DNA from: Bacteroidales bacterium
Lineage (GTDB): Bacteria; Bacteroidota; Bacteroidia; Bacteroidales; WCHB1-69
Direction: 5' to 3'
Assembly (NCBI GenBank): GCA_012522535.1
Contig: JAAYKF010000081.1
Location: forward strand, 1-36,289
DNA: 36,289 nucleotides
In this document: piece by piece, positions 7,853 to 16,130 of the stretch
Layout of the letters: every line of letters starts with the position of its first letter
How positions within the stretch are numbered: the stretch's first letter is position 1
Made by a program: the position numbers and the translations under genes
Notes under the pieces: generated by a model
Seen by the model: the letters and a program-made list of their open reading frames with translations, nothing else
Database searches by the model: none
What the model was told of the DNA's origin: nothing

Positions 7853-9463
7853 ATGGATCGGACTCCAAGATATATTTTTGTTACTGGAGGTGTGGCCTCC
7901 TCATTGGGAAAAGGAATTATTTCATCTTCTTTGGCTAAGCTTTTGCTGGCTCGCGGATTTTCGGTAACAATTCAAAAATTAGATCCATATATTAATATCG
8001 ACCCAGGCACACTAAACCCATATGAACACGGCGAATGCTATGTTACAGAAGATGGTGCCGAAACCGATTTAGACCTTGGACACTACGAAAGATTTTCTAA
8101 CGTCCCCACATCGCAAGCCAACAATGTTACCACCGGAAAAATATACCAATCGGTTATAAACAAAGAGCGTAAGGGCGAATATTTGGGACAAACAGTGCAG
8201 GTTGTGCCACATATAACAGACGAAATTATAACCAGTATCAAAACCCTTTCTGAAGGCGATAAGTACGATTTTATTATTACAGAAATTGGTGGAACTGTTG
8301 GCGATATTGAATCGTTTCCATTTATAGAAGCCATTCGTCAAATGAAATGGGAGCTGGGCAAAGATGCACTAACCATTCACCTTACATTGGTGCCATATTT
8401 GGCTGCCGCTGGCGAACTTAAAACCAAACCAACTCAGCACTCTGTGAAAACAATGTTGGAGCAAGGAGTTCAGCCCGATATTATTATCTGTAGAACCGAG
8501 AAGCACCTAAACGAGGCAATGAGAAATAAGATAGCTCTGTTTTGCAATGTTGAACCCAGTTCTGTGATTGAATCCATAGACGCAGAGTCTATTTACGAAG
8601 TTCCTATTTTGATGCACAAAGAACTTCTTGATGTGGAGGTGCTTCGAAAAATGGAAGTGAAAAGTTTTCCAGAACCAGACCTAAACGACTGGAACGACTT
8701 TTTGGACAAACTTCAAAACCCACAAAAAGAGGTAAACATAGCCCTTGTGGGTAAATATGTTGAGCTTAAGGATGCATATAAATCCATTTGCGAAGCCTTT
8801 GTTCACGCTGGTGTTTCCAACAATGTGGACGTTAAACTGAAAATGATTCAATCAGAAAATATCAACAATAAGAATGTTGAAGAGAAGCTGAGTAATTGTA
8901 GTGGTATATTAGTTGCACCCGGTTTTGGTGAGCGTGGTATAGAGGGCAAAATAACAGCCGTGAAATATGCCCGCGAAAACAAAATACCTTTTCTTGGTAT
9001 CTGCTTGGGAATGCAATGTGCAGCCATAGAATTTGCCCGAAATGTTCTCAATATAGAAGATGCACACACTTTTGAAATTGACAAGAACACCCAAAACCCT
9101 GTTATAGATATTATGGAAAAACAAAAGAGTTTGACCAAAATTGGGGGAACAATGCGTTTGGGCTCATACCCTTGTCAGATTTCCAAAGGCACTAAAGCTT
9201 TTGATATATATGGCAGTGAACTTATCCACGAAAGACATCGTCACAGATATGAGTTTAATATTGACTACAAAGAACAATTTGAGGAAAAAGGAATGGTTTT
9301 CTCGGGTATCAACCCCAACTCTGAACTTATTGAAATTATAGAGCTTCCATCTCATCCTTGGTATGTGGGAGTGCAGTTTCACCCAGAGTATAAAAGCACA
9401 GTAGCAAATCATCACCCTCTGTTTGTTCACTTTGTTAAAGCTGCAATAGAGTATAGCAAATAA
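7853..9463 (+). CDS. pyrG: CTP synthase
   Basis: This 536-residue enzyme converts UTP to CTP using ATP and glutamine-derived ammonia. The N-terminal synthetase domain opens with [14 protein letters not shown], which binds ATP and carries the CTP feedback site, and includes HYERF and [11 protein letters not shown]. The C-terminal class I glutaminase domain shows the nucleophile Cys in FLGICLGMQ and the His/Glu pair in [10 protein letters not shown]. Length and motifs are complete. It is monocistronic by appearance: rpoD ends 139 bp upstream and a strong terminator follows. A near-consensus -7 box, GATATTTG (7778-7785), lies 68 bp upstream but has no good -33 partner. Confidence 0.98.
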   Translation: MDRTPRYIFVTGGVASSLGKGIISSSLAKLLLARGFSVTIQKLDPYINIDPGTLNPYEHGECYVTEDGAETDLDLGHYERFSNVPTSQANNVTTGKIYQSVINKERKGEYLGQTVQVVPHITDEIITSIKTLSEGDKYDFIITEIGGTVGDIESFPFIEAIRQMKWELGKDALTIHLTLVPYLAAAGELKTKPTQHSVKTMLEQGVQPDIIICRTEKHLNEAMRNKIALFCNVEPSSVIESIDAESIYEVPILMHKELLDVEVLRKMEVKSFPEPDLNDWNDFLDKLQNPQKEVNIALVGKYVELKDAYKSICEAFVHAGVSNNVDVKLKMIQSENINNKNVEEKLSNCSGILVAPGFGERGIEGKITAVKYARENKIPFLGICLGMQCAAIEFARNVLNIEDAHTFEIDKNTQNPVIDIMEKQKSLTKIGGTMRLGSYPCQISKGTKAFDIYGSELIHERHRHRYEFNIDYKEQFEEKGMVFSGINPNSELIEIIELPSHPWYVGVQFHPEYKSTVANHHPLFVHFVKAAIEYSK

Positions 9464-9482
9464 AAAACTCATTATGATATAC

Positions 9483-9513
9483 AAAAAAGGCTTCCCGAGT
9501 GGAAGCCTTTTTT
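9483..9513. terminator. bidirectional terminator between pyrG and exbD
   Basis: AAAAAAGGCTTCC (9483-9495) pairs perfectly with GGAAGCCTTTTTT (9501-9513) around the loop CGAGT. The T-run on each strand makes it a terminator both for pyrG and for the convergent exbB-exbD operon, whose last stop is at 9531. Confidence 0.9.
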
Positions 9514-9530
9514 GTATTGAACTAATATTC

Positions 9531-9992
9531 TTAGTTTACTTTCTTTTTTGTTGCGTAGTTAATTCTTCTTGAGTCAGCTCTACGTAATTCTTGTTTGATA
9601 TCCGTAACTATACCCATTTTAACTTCGCTGTGCACTTTAAGAGAGTTTATAATTTGCCCTCTATCCACTTCGTTACGTGCCATTTTTTCGGCAGCAACAA
9701 ATTCTGGAACATTATGAGGTTCTGCAAATTGGTCGTTGAGTTGTATCCTTGGCTCGGTTCCATACATTTCGCTTTTTATGGGTGGTCCAACATATATACT
9801 ACTCACTAAACTTTTCTTCTCTAATTTTTGGATTTCGCTTGCTCCTGGTGGTTCTACTCTAACGAACAAAGTGCTTTCACGCATCTTTGTAATTACCATA
9901 AAGAAGAACAGGAACATAAAAATAATATCAGACATTGAGCCAGTGTTAATGGCTGGTGTTTCTTTTTTCCCTGCTTTTGTAAATCTTCCCAT
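9531..9992 (-). CDS. exbD: ExbD/TolR family protein (second copy)
   Basis: The 153-residue protein has the ExbD pattern: a short basic cytoplasmic N-terminus (MGRFTKAGKK), the conserved INTGSMSDI preceding one transmembrane helix (about 22-41) with the proton-pathway Asp22, and a periplasmic domain. I start at ATG 9992 because the frame upstream begins with TTG; the ATG lies one base after the stop of the first exbD, and the end of that gene supplies a GGAGG sequence at good distance, rare in this genome. With ExbB it should couple the proton gradient to an outer-membrane transporter through TonB. Its periplasmic domain differs from that of the first copy, so the two may form a heteromer or serve different partners. 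Confidence 0.92.
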   Translation of the reverse strand: MGRFTKAGKKETPAINTGSMSDIIFMFLFFFMVITKMRESTLFVRVEPPGASEIQKLEKKSLVSSIYVGPPIKSEMYGTEPRIQLNDQFAEPHNVPEFVAAEKMARNEVDRGQIINSLKVHSEVKMGIVTDIKQELRRADSRRINYATKKKVN

Positions 9993-9993
9993 A

Positions 9994-10566
9994 CTATTTA
10001 CCTCCAATATTTTTAGGTTCAGCTTCTGAAATACTTTGTGGTACTGCTCTACCTACGGCTTTACGATGGTCCTCGTCTTCGAGGTCAACATATCTTTTGC
10101 CAAAGGCTTGCATTGCCACTTTATCACGCATTTCGTTAAAAGCTTTTGTAAGTTCATTTTGTACTTGAATATACATATCATAGGAAGTACCTCTGTCATT
10201 TTGTAGCGAAATTACTCCCTCACTAATACGCACAGAACCGATATAATCAACTTCTCTGATTCTATGTCCTGATAAATTTTCATCATCAGCTGGGTTTTCA
10301 ATAAAACGAACCACCTCATCTTTCAGTTCTGATATATCGCCGGGTTCACCGTTAACCATCAACTGGTCGTATTGATTTAACAACACTTCCATTACGTTTC
10401 TACGGTTGATGTCTGGAGTTTCAGCATCTGGCGGAATTGGAGGCGGAAGTACACGTGAAATACCCTGATCTGTATTGATTGAAGAGGTCAATAAGAAGAA
10501 GGTTAAGAGTAGAAAAGAAATATCGGCCATCGATCCGGTGTTCAATTCTGGTGTTTTCTTAGCCAT
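9994..10566 (-). CDS. exbD: ExbD/TolR family protein (first copy)
   Basis: This 190-residue protein begins MAKKTPELNTGSMADISF, with the essential Asp at 15 within the single transmembrane helix (about 13-31). The periplasmic domain includes the proline-rich segment VLPPPIPPDAE and is longer than usual for ExbD (about 140 residues). It carries an extra polar tail after residue 165 that ends NIGGK. It is a subunit of the ExbB/ExbD proton channel. The gene follows the four-helix protein by 16 bp and abuts the second exbD, so all four genes form one unit. The long tail and the pairing of two unlike ExbDs are typical of Bacteroidota clusters rather than of enteric ones. Confidence 0.92.
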   Translation of the reverse strand: MAKKTPELNTGSMADISFLLLTFFLLTSSINTDQGISRVLPPPIPPDAETPDINRRNVMEVLLNQYDQLMVNGEPGDISELKDEVVRFIENPADDENLSGHRIREVDYIGSVRISEGVISLQNDRGTSYDMYIQVQNELTKAFNEMRDKVAMQAFGKRYVDLEDEDHRKAVGRAVPQSISEAEPKNIGGK

Positions 10567-10582
10567 ATTAATATCCTTTTTT

Positions 10583-11017
10583 TTAGTTTTTAAATCTTCC
10601 TGAAATTATTGTCCACACAATAGCTAAGAATGCTATTACAAACAGTAGGTATGTGGATAAAAGTCCGGCACTAACTGTTTTTGAAAGTTGGCTTGTAATT
10701 TCAAATTTTTGCTCTACTGCTGAATTTGAAGCACCAGAGAGCATGTATGTTATTACGAATAGAATAACTATCCCTGCAATTCCCAATAGCCCAATTTTTG
10801 CTTGTTTAAAGTTGCTTATAATTTGGTAGATTGCAAAACCTGCCATAAACAACAGAGCTAGGAAAAACATTACATAGGTAGTGTACATGGCAAAGTTTTG
10901 GAATAGAGACCCAGAGCCTTCTTCAAGGGCGTTGTATTTCATTGCAAACATGATAGTTGCAATACTAGCCAGCACTCCCAATGCAAATATTACTATGTTT
11001 ATTATCTTGTTTCTCAT
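10583..11017 (-). CDS. four-helix membrane protein of the ExbBD operon
   Basis: The 144-residue product is almost entirely membrane: helices at about 4-26, 43-66, 74-94 and 114-140, with short loops. The second loop is basic (SNFKQAK) and the third polar. I do not recognise a named domain. Its fixed place between exbB and exbD suggests that it is an accessory membrane subunit of the energising complex, and similar genes occur at this position in other Bacteroidota as far as I recall. It begins 44 bp after the exbB stop and ends 16 bp before exbD. Function is inferred from context only. Confidence 0.8.
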   Translation of the reverse strand: MRNKIINIVIFALGVLASIATIMFAMKYNALEEGSGSLFQNFAMYTTYVMFFLALLFMAGFAIYQIISNFKQAKIGLLGIAGIVILFVITYMLSGASNSAVEQKFEITSQLSKTVSAGLLSTYLLFVIAFLAIVWTIISGRFKN

Positions 11018-11061
11018 AATCTATAATTATAGGTTTTTAAAAGTTTTTTGTGATTCTAATA

Positions 11062-11874
11062 TTATCTTTTGTTTTTTACGATAATATCCATGAAAGTGAT
11101 TGTAGCATCTTCCATAGTGTCAACTAAACTTTCAATTTTTGAAACCAAGTAGTTATAGAAAACTTGTAGGATAATAGCAACTATAAGACCAAATACGGTT
11201 GTAAGAAGAGCAACTTTCATACCTCCAGCAACAACTGTTGGAGAAATATCACCTGCAACTTCAATGGCGTCAAAAGCTTGAACCATACCAATTACCGTAC
11301 CTAAGAAACCAAGCATGGGTGCCAATGCAATAAATAGACCTACCCAAACTAGGTTGCTCTCTAAACGTCCCATTTGAACTCCACCGTAAGAAACTACTGA
11401 TTTTTCGATAATATCAATATCTTCTTCGTAGCGGTCAAGACCTTGATAGAACACGCTTGCCAATGGTCCGCGAGTATCTCTACAGATTTCTTTAGCTTTT
11501 TCAGCACCACCGTTTTTCATTGCGTCATCGATGCTCATTAAAAGCTTCTTAGAGTTAGTAGTTGAAAGGTTAAGGTAAATAATTCTTTCGATAACGAATG
11601 CTAAACCTAAGATTAAACAAATTAGAATTGGAGCCATCCATCCAGCACCACCTTCAATAAATTTATCTTTTAGTACTTGGTGGAAGCCTCTCTCTTGCTC
11701 AACTGGAACTGCTGTATCAGTTTCTAAATCAGCTGCTTCTTCAACAACTTCCTCAACTGCATCTTCAGTTGCCTCTACATTTTCAGCGTTAGCATCTTCT
11801 TGTGCCATAACTTGCGTTGAAATTCCGAATGTTAGAATTCCTGTGATAGCTAATAAAGCAAATAATTTTTTCAT
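11062..11874 (-). CDS. exbB: MotA/TolQ/ExbB proton channel protein
   Basis: The 270-residue protein starts with a Sec-type signal (MKKLFALLAITGILTFG, cleavage after VMAQ near 25), followed by a very acidic segment (about 26-62, rich in Glu, Asp and Val). Then come three transmembrane helices: about 79-97, 172-195 (LGFLGTVIGMVQAF motif nearby) and 215-240. The conserved Thr/Gly pattern of the ExbB channel lining is present. It should form the pentamer that conducts protons with the two ExbD proteins encoded downstream. The signal peptide plus acidic periplasmic extension is absent from enteric ExbB but seen in Bacteroidota. It is first in the operon; no consensus promoter is visible, and transcription might read through from tRNA-Ser 77 bp upstream. 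Confidence 0.95.
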   Translation of the reverse strand: MKKLFALLAITGILTFGISTQVMAQEDANAENVEATEDAVEEVVEEAADLETDTAVPVEQERGFHQVLKDKFIEGGAGWMAPILICLILGLAFVIERIIYLNLSTTNSKKLLMSIDDAMKNGGAEKAKEICRDTRGPLASVFYQGLDRYEEDIDIIEKSVVSYGGVQMGRLESNLVWVGLFIALAPMLGFLGTVIGMVQAFDAIEVAGDISPTVVAGGMKVALLTTVFGLIVAIILQVFYNYLVSKIESLVDTMEDATITFMDIIVKNKR

Positions 11875-11951
11875 AGTTTTTTTACTTATTGATGATTACG
11901 TTTTAATTTAACTTTTTATTTTTATTTTTATTGTGTTTTCTATATGTTTTG

Positions 11952-12039
11952 CGGAGAGAATGGGATTCGAACCCATGAAACGCTTTCAACGTTTACACGC
12001 TTTCCAAGCGTGCGCCTTCAGCCACTCGGCCATCTCTCC
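11952..12039 (-). tRNA. tRNA-Ser (GGA anticodon)
   Basis: Reading the minus strand, an 88-nt cloverleaf is complete: acceptor GGAGAGA / TCTCTCC with discriminator G, D arm GGCCGAGTGGCTGAAGGC, anticodon stem CACGC / GCGTG with loop TTGGAAA (anticodon GGA, reading UCC and UCU), a long class II variable arm, and T arm GGGTTCGAATCCC. The 3' CCA is not encoded. No integrated element is attached to it. Confidence 0.98.
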
Positions 12040-12167
12040 TAAGAACGTTTGTCGAAATTATATTATATTTCAAGGTGCTAATGTACAAAAAATTTTTATT
12101 ACAAATAATTTTTGGGCTTTTCTTTTCAATTTTATAACTGCATTTTGCCGAAAAACTTAAAAAATTG

Positions 12168-13193
12168 CTATTCTAAAGTGATTTCTCCCCTTAATGTTTG
12201 AGGAAAAATCGTTCTTACATCATCTTTATTATCCAATTGACCCAATAGACACATCAATTTTGTAACTGCCGACTCTGTGGTCATATCCCAAGCCCCAATA
12301 ATACCAATTTCCTCCAACTGCTTACCTGTTTCGTACTTCCCCATCTGAACACTGCCCTTGGTGCATTGAGTTACATTTACAATAATTATCCCCTTTTCGA
12401 TGCCAGATTTCAACACTTCTAAAAACTCTCTGGTTGTGGGTGCATTACCCGAGCCATAGGTCTCTAAGATAACCGCCTGAATGCCATCAACCTCCAAAAC
12501 TGCCTCTATAATTTTGGACGAAATTCCAGGGAAAAGTTTTATAACAGCAATACGCTCATCTATGTTTTTGTTTACCGAAAAATTGCTCTCATTATTATAA
12601 TGTATAAATTCACGATTGTATTTTATATTTACCCCAACCTCAGCCAAGGGCGGATAATTGGGCGAAATAAAAGCTTCAAAATTTTCAGCATTGTTTTTTA
12701 AGGTTCTATTTCCTCTTAATATTTTATTTTCGAAACAGATAGAAACCTCCGGAACCATGGGTATATCTCCTTTATATGCAGCCGCTACTTCAATGGCGTT
12801 TATAATATTGTCTCGCCCGTCGCTCCTAATTTCTGCCAACGAAAGTTGAGAACCCGTTAGCACAACTGGCTTGTTTAAATTATTAAACATAAAACTCAAT
12901 GCAGAGGCTGTGTACGACATTGTGTCGGAGCCATGAAGAACAACAAACCCATCATATTTATCGTAATTGTCCTCAATTTTGGTGGCAAGTTCAATCCAAA
13001 AAGCTTTGTCGGCATCCGATGAATCTATCAAATTTTCGAAAGTGAGAAAATCTATTTTGTAGTTAAACTGCCTCAACATGGGCAATTGCTCATATATATT
13101 CTTAAAATTAAAAGGCTTCAAAACTCCACTATCAGCATCTTTTATCATTCCAATAGTTCCGCCTGTGTAGATTACTAAAATTTGCTTCTCCAT
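12168..13193 (-). CDS. ansA: type I L-asparaginase
   Basis: The 341-residue protein belongs to the asparaginase/glutaminase family that hydrolyses asparagine to aspartate and ammonia. Both signature blocks are visible: YTGGTIGM (9-16), with the nucleophilic Thr at 10 or 13, and LHGSDTM (86-92), with Asp90 and Thr91, where most members read HGTDTM. No signal peptide is present, which fits the cytoplasmic type I enzyme. It starts 12 bp after tatD and is transcribed with it. The same gene pair is, as far as I recall, common in Bacteroidota. Confidence 0.93.
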   Translation of the reverse strand: MEKQILVIYTGGTIGMIKDADSGVLKPFNFKNIYEQLPMLRQFNYKIDFLTFENLIDSSDADKAFWIELATKIEDNYDKYDGFVVLHGSDTMSYTASALSFMFNNLNKPVVLTGSQLSLAEIRSDGRDNIINAIEVAAAYKGDIPMVPEVSICFENKILRGNRTLKNNAENFEAFISPNYPPLAEVGVNIKYNREFIHYNNESNFSVNKNIDERIAVIKLFPGISSKIIEAVLEVDGIQAVILETYGSGNAPTTREFLEVLKSGIEKGIIIVNVTQCTKGSVQMGKYETGKQLEEIGIIGAWDMTTESAVTKLMCLLGQLDNKDDVRTIFPQTLRGEITLE

Positions 13194-13205
13194 ATTTTAA
13201 GACCC

Positions 13206-13979
13206 CTATTTTATATTAAATAATGTTAGTGTGTTATTGGTTGTATGCTCTGCCACTTCTTCCAATGGTACATTAATATATTTAGAAATATATTCTGCAA
13301 TTATGGGTATATAACTACTTTCATTTTTTTTGCCCCTATATGGAACGGGTGGCAACCATGGTGCATCGGTTTCTAAAACAACTTTTTCAAGTCCAGTTTT
13401 TTTAACAACTTCGGCTAAGTTACTGTTTTTGTATGTAACAACACCTGAGATACCCAAATAAAAGCCCAAATCTAAAACCTCAACCGCCTCTTGATACCCT
13501 TCTGAAAAACAGTGGAATACCCCTCTTAGCTTACCCTTATATTTACCCAAGACATCCATGATTTCTCTATGCGATTTTCGGCTATGAATTATTATGGGCA
13601 AATTATTTTCTATTGCCCAATTTGCCTGCATTTCCAACGCCTCTTGCTGCTGCTTTATAAACGTAGTGTCCCAGTGCAAATCAATTCCCACTTCGCCAAC
13701 GGCATATATAATTTCTCTGTTTTGTGTCAATTCTTTTTCCATTACACCCAAAACCTCTTTCCAATCTTCTTTAACGCTGGTTGGATGCAAACCCATGGTG
13801 GCAAAACAATTGTCTTTATACCTCCTACTAAGCTCAAAAACTGCTTTAATACTCTTTAGGTCAATATTGGGTAAAACCATATATTTTACACCTGCATCAA
13901 GGGCTCTTTCAATGGCACTATCTCCTTTAGAATTAAACTTAGAAAGATAGATGTGTGTGTGACTGTCTGCAAATATCAT
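13206..13979 (-). CDS. tatD: TatD family deoxyribonuclease / metal-dependent hydrolase
   Basis: The 257-residue TIM-barrel protein shows the family's metal ligands in order: DSHTHIYL (5-12), GEVGIDLHWD, the His in PIIIHSRKS, FHCFSEG and LETDAPWL. TatD proteins are Mg-dependent 3'-5' exonucleases acting on single-stranded DNA and RNA, with a proposed role in repair of oxidative damage. The start cannot lie further downstream because DSHTH follows immediately. It is the first gene of a two-gene unit with ansA. The -7 promoter element ends only 4 bp before its ATG, so the message may have almost no leader. Confidence 0.93.
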   Translation of the reverse strand: MIFADSHTHIYLSKFNSKGDSAIERALDAGVKYMVLPNIDLKSIKAVFELSRRYKDNCFATMGLHPTSVKEDWKEVLGVMEKELTQNREIIYAVGEVGIDLHWDTTFIKQQQEALEMQANWAIENNLPIIIHSRKSHREIMDVLGKYKGKLRGVFHCFSEGYQEAVEVLDLGFYLGISGVVTYKNSNLAEVVKKTGLEKVVLETDAPWLPPVPYRGKKNESSYIPIIAEYISKYINVPLEEVAEHTTNNTLTLFNIK

Positions 13980-13983
13980 ATTG

Positions 13984-14012
13984 CAAAAATAAGGCTTTTT
14001 TTATACTATCAA
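13984..14012 (-). promoter_or_regulatory. promoter of tatD-ansA, possibly leaderless
   Basis: On the minus strand TATTTTTG (13984-13991) matches TAnnTTTG, and TTG (14010-14012) is 18 bp upstream. Transcription should begin within a few bases of 13979-13982, which is the tatD start codon itself. Confidence 0.5.
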
Positions 14013-14104
14013 GCATTTCATAAGATATAAATCTAAAACTTATGGATAATGATAATTTTTGTAAAAAAGTTACGTTATCCTTTCATTGGAACAATAAATT
14101 CTTG

Positions 14105-14112
14105 TATCTTTG
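14105..14112 (+). promoter_or_regulatory. promoter of the lipoprotein-sprT-manC unit
   Basis: TATCTTTG is a full match to the -7 element; a TTG at 14086-14088, 16 bp upstream, is a slightly close -33 partner. The transcript would start near 14117, about 23 nt before the ATG at 14140. It is divergent from the tatD promoter about 90 bp away. Confidence 0.5.
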
Positions 14113-14139
14113 AAAAATAATGTAATTTTAAAGCAGTAT

Positions 14140-14322
14140 ATGCGTAAACAAAACTTATTATTCTTTTTATGCTTGCTAATTATTTGCAGCACCTTGGTTT
14201 CATGTAACAGCAGAAGGCACAACAATAGTGCTCGCAAAAGGTACAAACGCGTTAGAGATTGCGGTTGTGCAACATTTTCTCAAAACTCAAGCTTGCATAT
14301 AGATGAACACTACACAATATAA
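14140..14322 (+). CDS. small Cys-containing lipoprotein
   Basis: A 60-residue lipoprotein precursor: MRKQ, a hydrophobic core, and lipobox LVSC near residue 22, leaving a mature peptide of about 39 residues. The mature part is very basic (RRHNNSARKRYKRVRD), followed by CGCATF and a polar end. I start at ATG 14140 rather than the TTG at 14110, which falls inside the -7 promoter element. Its 3' end overlaps the start of the SprT-like gene by 20 bp in another frame, so translation may be coupled. I do not recognise a named family. The CGC motif could bind metal or form disulphides, which is a guess. Confidence 0.75.
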   Translation: MRKQNLLFFLCLLIICSTLVSCNSRRHNNSARKRYKRVRDCGCATFSQNSSLHIDEHYTI

Positions 14323-14950
14323 AAATATATTAGAAGAATATACCACCAAAAAAATTGCTTCCTACATCGCCGATGTGGTTGCAAAAGGTAGCTTTCAATT
14401 TAAAATTGCAGCACACAGAGTGAGCAAGTTAGGAGACTTTTCGCCCAAGCAAGGCAATAGAAATTATCACAGAATTTCAGTAAATGGCTCACTAAACCCT
14501 TATGCTTTTTTTATAACTTTCATACACGAATTGGCACATTTGAAGGTGTGGGACAAGTACCAAAATAAAGTAAAATCTCACGGAGATGAATGGAAAAACG
14601 AATATGCCAAACTTTTAATTCCTCTCATAAATAAAAACTACTTTCCCAGCGACATAAGTAGTGCGTTGATTTCGCATGTGAACAATATAAAATCAGCAAC
14701 ACAATACGACACAGTACTTTCACAAACCTTAGACAAATACAACGAAAATCCGGCATCGGAAGATGATGAAAGCATATATATTACCAATTTAAAAATTGGA
14801 GATGTCTTTGTTTTTCGTGGCAGAAAATTTTGCATTAAAGAACAAAAACGCAAATTAATCTATTGCGAAACAATTCCAAAAAGTAGAATTTACGCCTTTA
14901 ATCCCATAGCAAAAGTAAAACCAATAAATATAAAAAATGAAATCAGATAA
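14303..14950 (+). CDS. SprT-like zinc metalloprotein
   Basis: The 215-residue protein carries the SprT-like zinc-metalloprotease signature: FIHELAHLKVW with His75, Glu76 and His79, and KSHGDEWK with the third ligand His93. The C-terminal part (about 160-215) has a small beta-rich region (GDVFVFRGRKFCIKEQKRKLIYCE) where SprT proteins carry a zinc ribbon, but only two Cys residues are visible, so the ribbon is not classical. Bacterial SprT-like proteins are poorly known; eukaryotic relatives (Spartan) cleave DNA-protein crosslinks. The gene overlaps the lipoprotein gene by 20 bp and manC by 14 bp. Confidence 0.85.
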   Translation: MNTTQYKNILEEYTTKKIASYIADVVAKGSFQFKIAAHRVSKLGDFSPKQGNRNYHRISVNGSLNPYAFFITFIHELAHLKVWDKYQNKVKSHGDEWKNEYAKLLIPLINKNYFPSDISSALISHVNNIKSATQYDTVLSQTLDKYNENPASEDDESIYITNLKIGDVFVFRGRKFCIKEQKRKLIYCETIPKSRIYAFNPIAKVKPINIKNEIR

Positions 14951-16028
14951 CTATTGTCTTATAATGGCTGGTGGAGTTGGAGCCCGATTTTGGCCCATGA
15001 GTAAAACTGCACGTCCAAAACAATTTATCGACATTCTCGGAACTGGAGAAACCTTAATTCAAAAAACTTTCCGCCGATTGGAAAGAGTTTGCGACACAGC
15101 AAATATTTATATTGCCACCAACGAACAATATAAAGAACTAATATTAGAACAACTTCCAGAAATCACTGAAAACCAAATAATCACAGAACCATTCCGAAGA
15201 AATACAGCACCTTGCATTGCCCTTGCAAACTATAAAATCAGAAAAATAAATCCCAATGCTAATATCGTTGTAGCACCATCAGACCATATTATTCTTAACG
15301 AAGATGAGTTTGTGAGAGTTGTGAAAATTGCCTTGGAAGCAGCCTCTAAAAACGACTATATTTTTACTTTGGGAATAAAACCAAGTCGCCCCGACACCGG
15401 CTACGGATACATACAATATAATGATGAGCAGAGTTTGGACGGTGGTGAAAAAATATATAAAGTGAAAACTTTTACAGAAAAACCAGAATTAGAAATGGCA
15501 ATACATTTTCTACAAAGTGGCGATTTTCTGTGGAACTCCGGACTTTTTATCTGGAACCTAAAAACGATTGATACAGCATTTAGAGAGTTCTTGCCCGATA
15601 TGTACGAGCTCTTTGACGAAGGTGCAGACCTTTTCAACACCAGAGCTGAAGAGGGCTTTATTAGAAAATCGTACGAAGTGTGCCGAAACATCTCCATAGA
15701 CTATGGCGTGATGGAAAAAGCTCCCAATGTTTATGTTTTAGCAGCCGATTTTGGATGGTCAGACCTTGGAACTTGGGGTTCTCTTTTCGAAATTAGAGAA
15801 AAAGATGAAAGCAATAATGTTGTAAGTGGGAAAAATGTTAGAATATACAACACCAAAGATTCCATAATTTCTATGCCTAAGGACAAACTTGTGGTGGTTC
15901 AAGGATTGGAAGATTATATTATTGTGGAAAACGACAACTCTCTGCTAATTTGCAAAAAAGAAGATGAACAGATGATTCGTCAATTTGTAAATGATATTCA
16001 AGCCGAAATGGGTGATAAATACACCTAA
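14937..16028 (+). CDS. manC: mannose-1-phosphate guanylyltransferase
   Basis: The 363-residue protein makes GDP-mannose from GTP and mannose 1-phosphate, the precursor of many surface polysaccharides. The nucleotide-binding signature CLIMAGGVGARFWPMSKTAR is at 7-26 with PKQF directly after, ITEPFRRNTAPCIALA follows, and APSDH is near 115. FTEKPE and FLWNSGLFIW mark the sugar-binding half. It lacks the C-terminal isomerase domain of bifunctional ManC/AlgA, so it is a single-function enzyme. The start overlaps the sprT-like gene by 14 bp, and a terminator follows the stop by about 20 bp. Confidence 0.94.
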   Translation: MKSDNYCLIMAGGVGARFWPMSKTARPKQFIDILGTGETLIQKTFRRLERVCDTANIYIATNEQYKELILEQLPEITENQIITEPFRRNTAPCIALANYKIRKINPNANIVVAPSDHIILNEDEFVRVVKIALEAASKNDYIFTLGIKPSRPDTGYGYIQYNDEQSLDGGEKIYKVKTFTEKPELEMAIHFLQSGDFLWNSGLFIWNLKTIDTAFREFLPDMYELFDEGADLFNTRAEEGFIRKSYEVCRNISIDYGVMEKAPNVYVLAADFGWSDLGTWGSLFEIREKDESNNVVSGKNVRIYNTKDSIISMPKDKLVVVQGLEDYIIVENDNSLLICKKEDEQMIRQFVNDIQAEMGDKYT

Positions 16029-16046
16029 GATTTTTATAGCTAACGC

Positions 16047-16077
16047 AAAGGTGGACTGATTTTGGTTCACCTTTTTT
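16047..16077 (+). terminator. terminator after manC
   Basis: AAAGGTG (16047-16053) pairs with CACCTTT (16068-16074), with inner AC/GT pairing and a T-run to 16077. It ends the lipoprotein-sprT-manC unit 19 bp after the stop. Confidence 0.75.
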
Positions 16078-16130
16078 ATTTCAACTGCTGTTTTCGAGAA
16101 GAATTTTGTAATTTAGCACAAATTTGATTT

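Noticed and set aside
11913-11930. (TTTTTA)3 tract upstream of exbB
   Set aside because: Short AT-only repeats are common in this genome. No promoter element or coding effect is associated with it.
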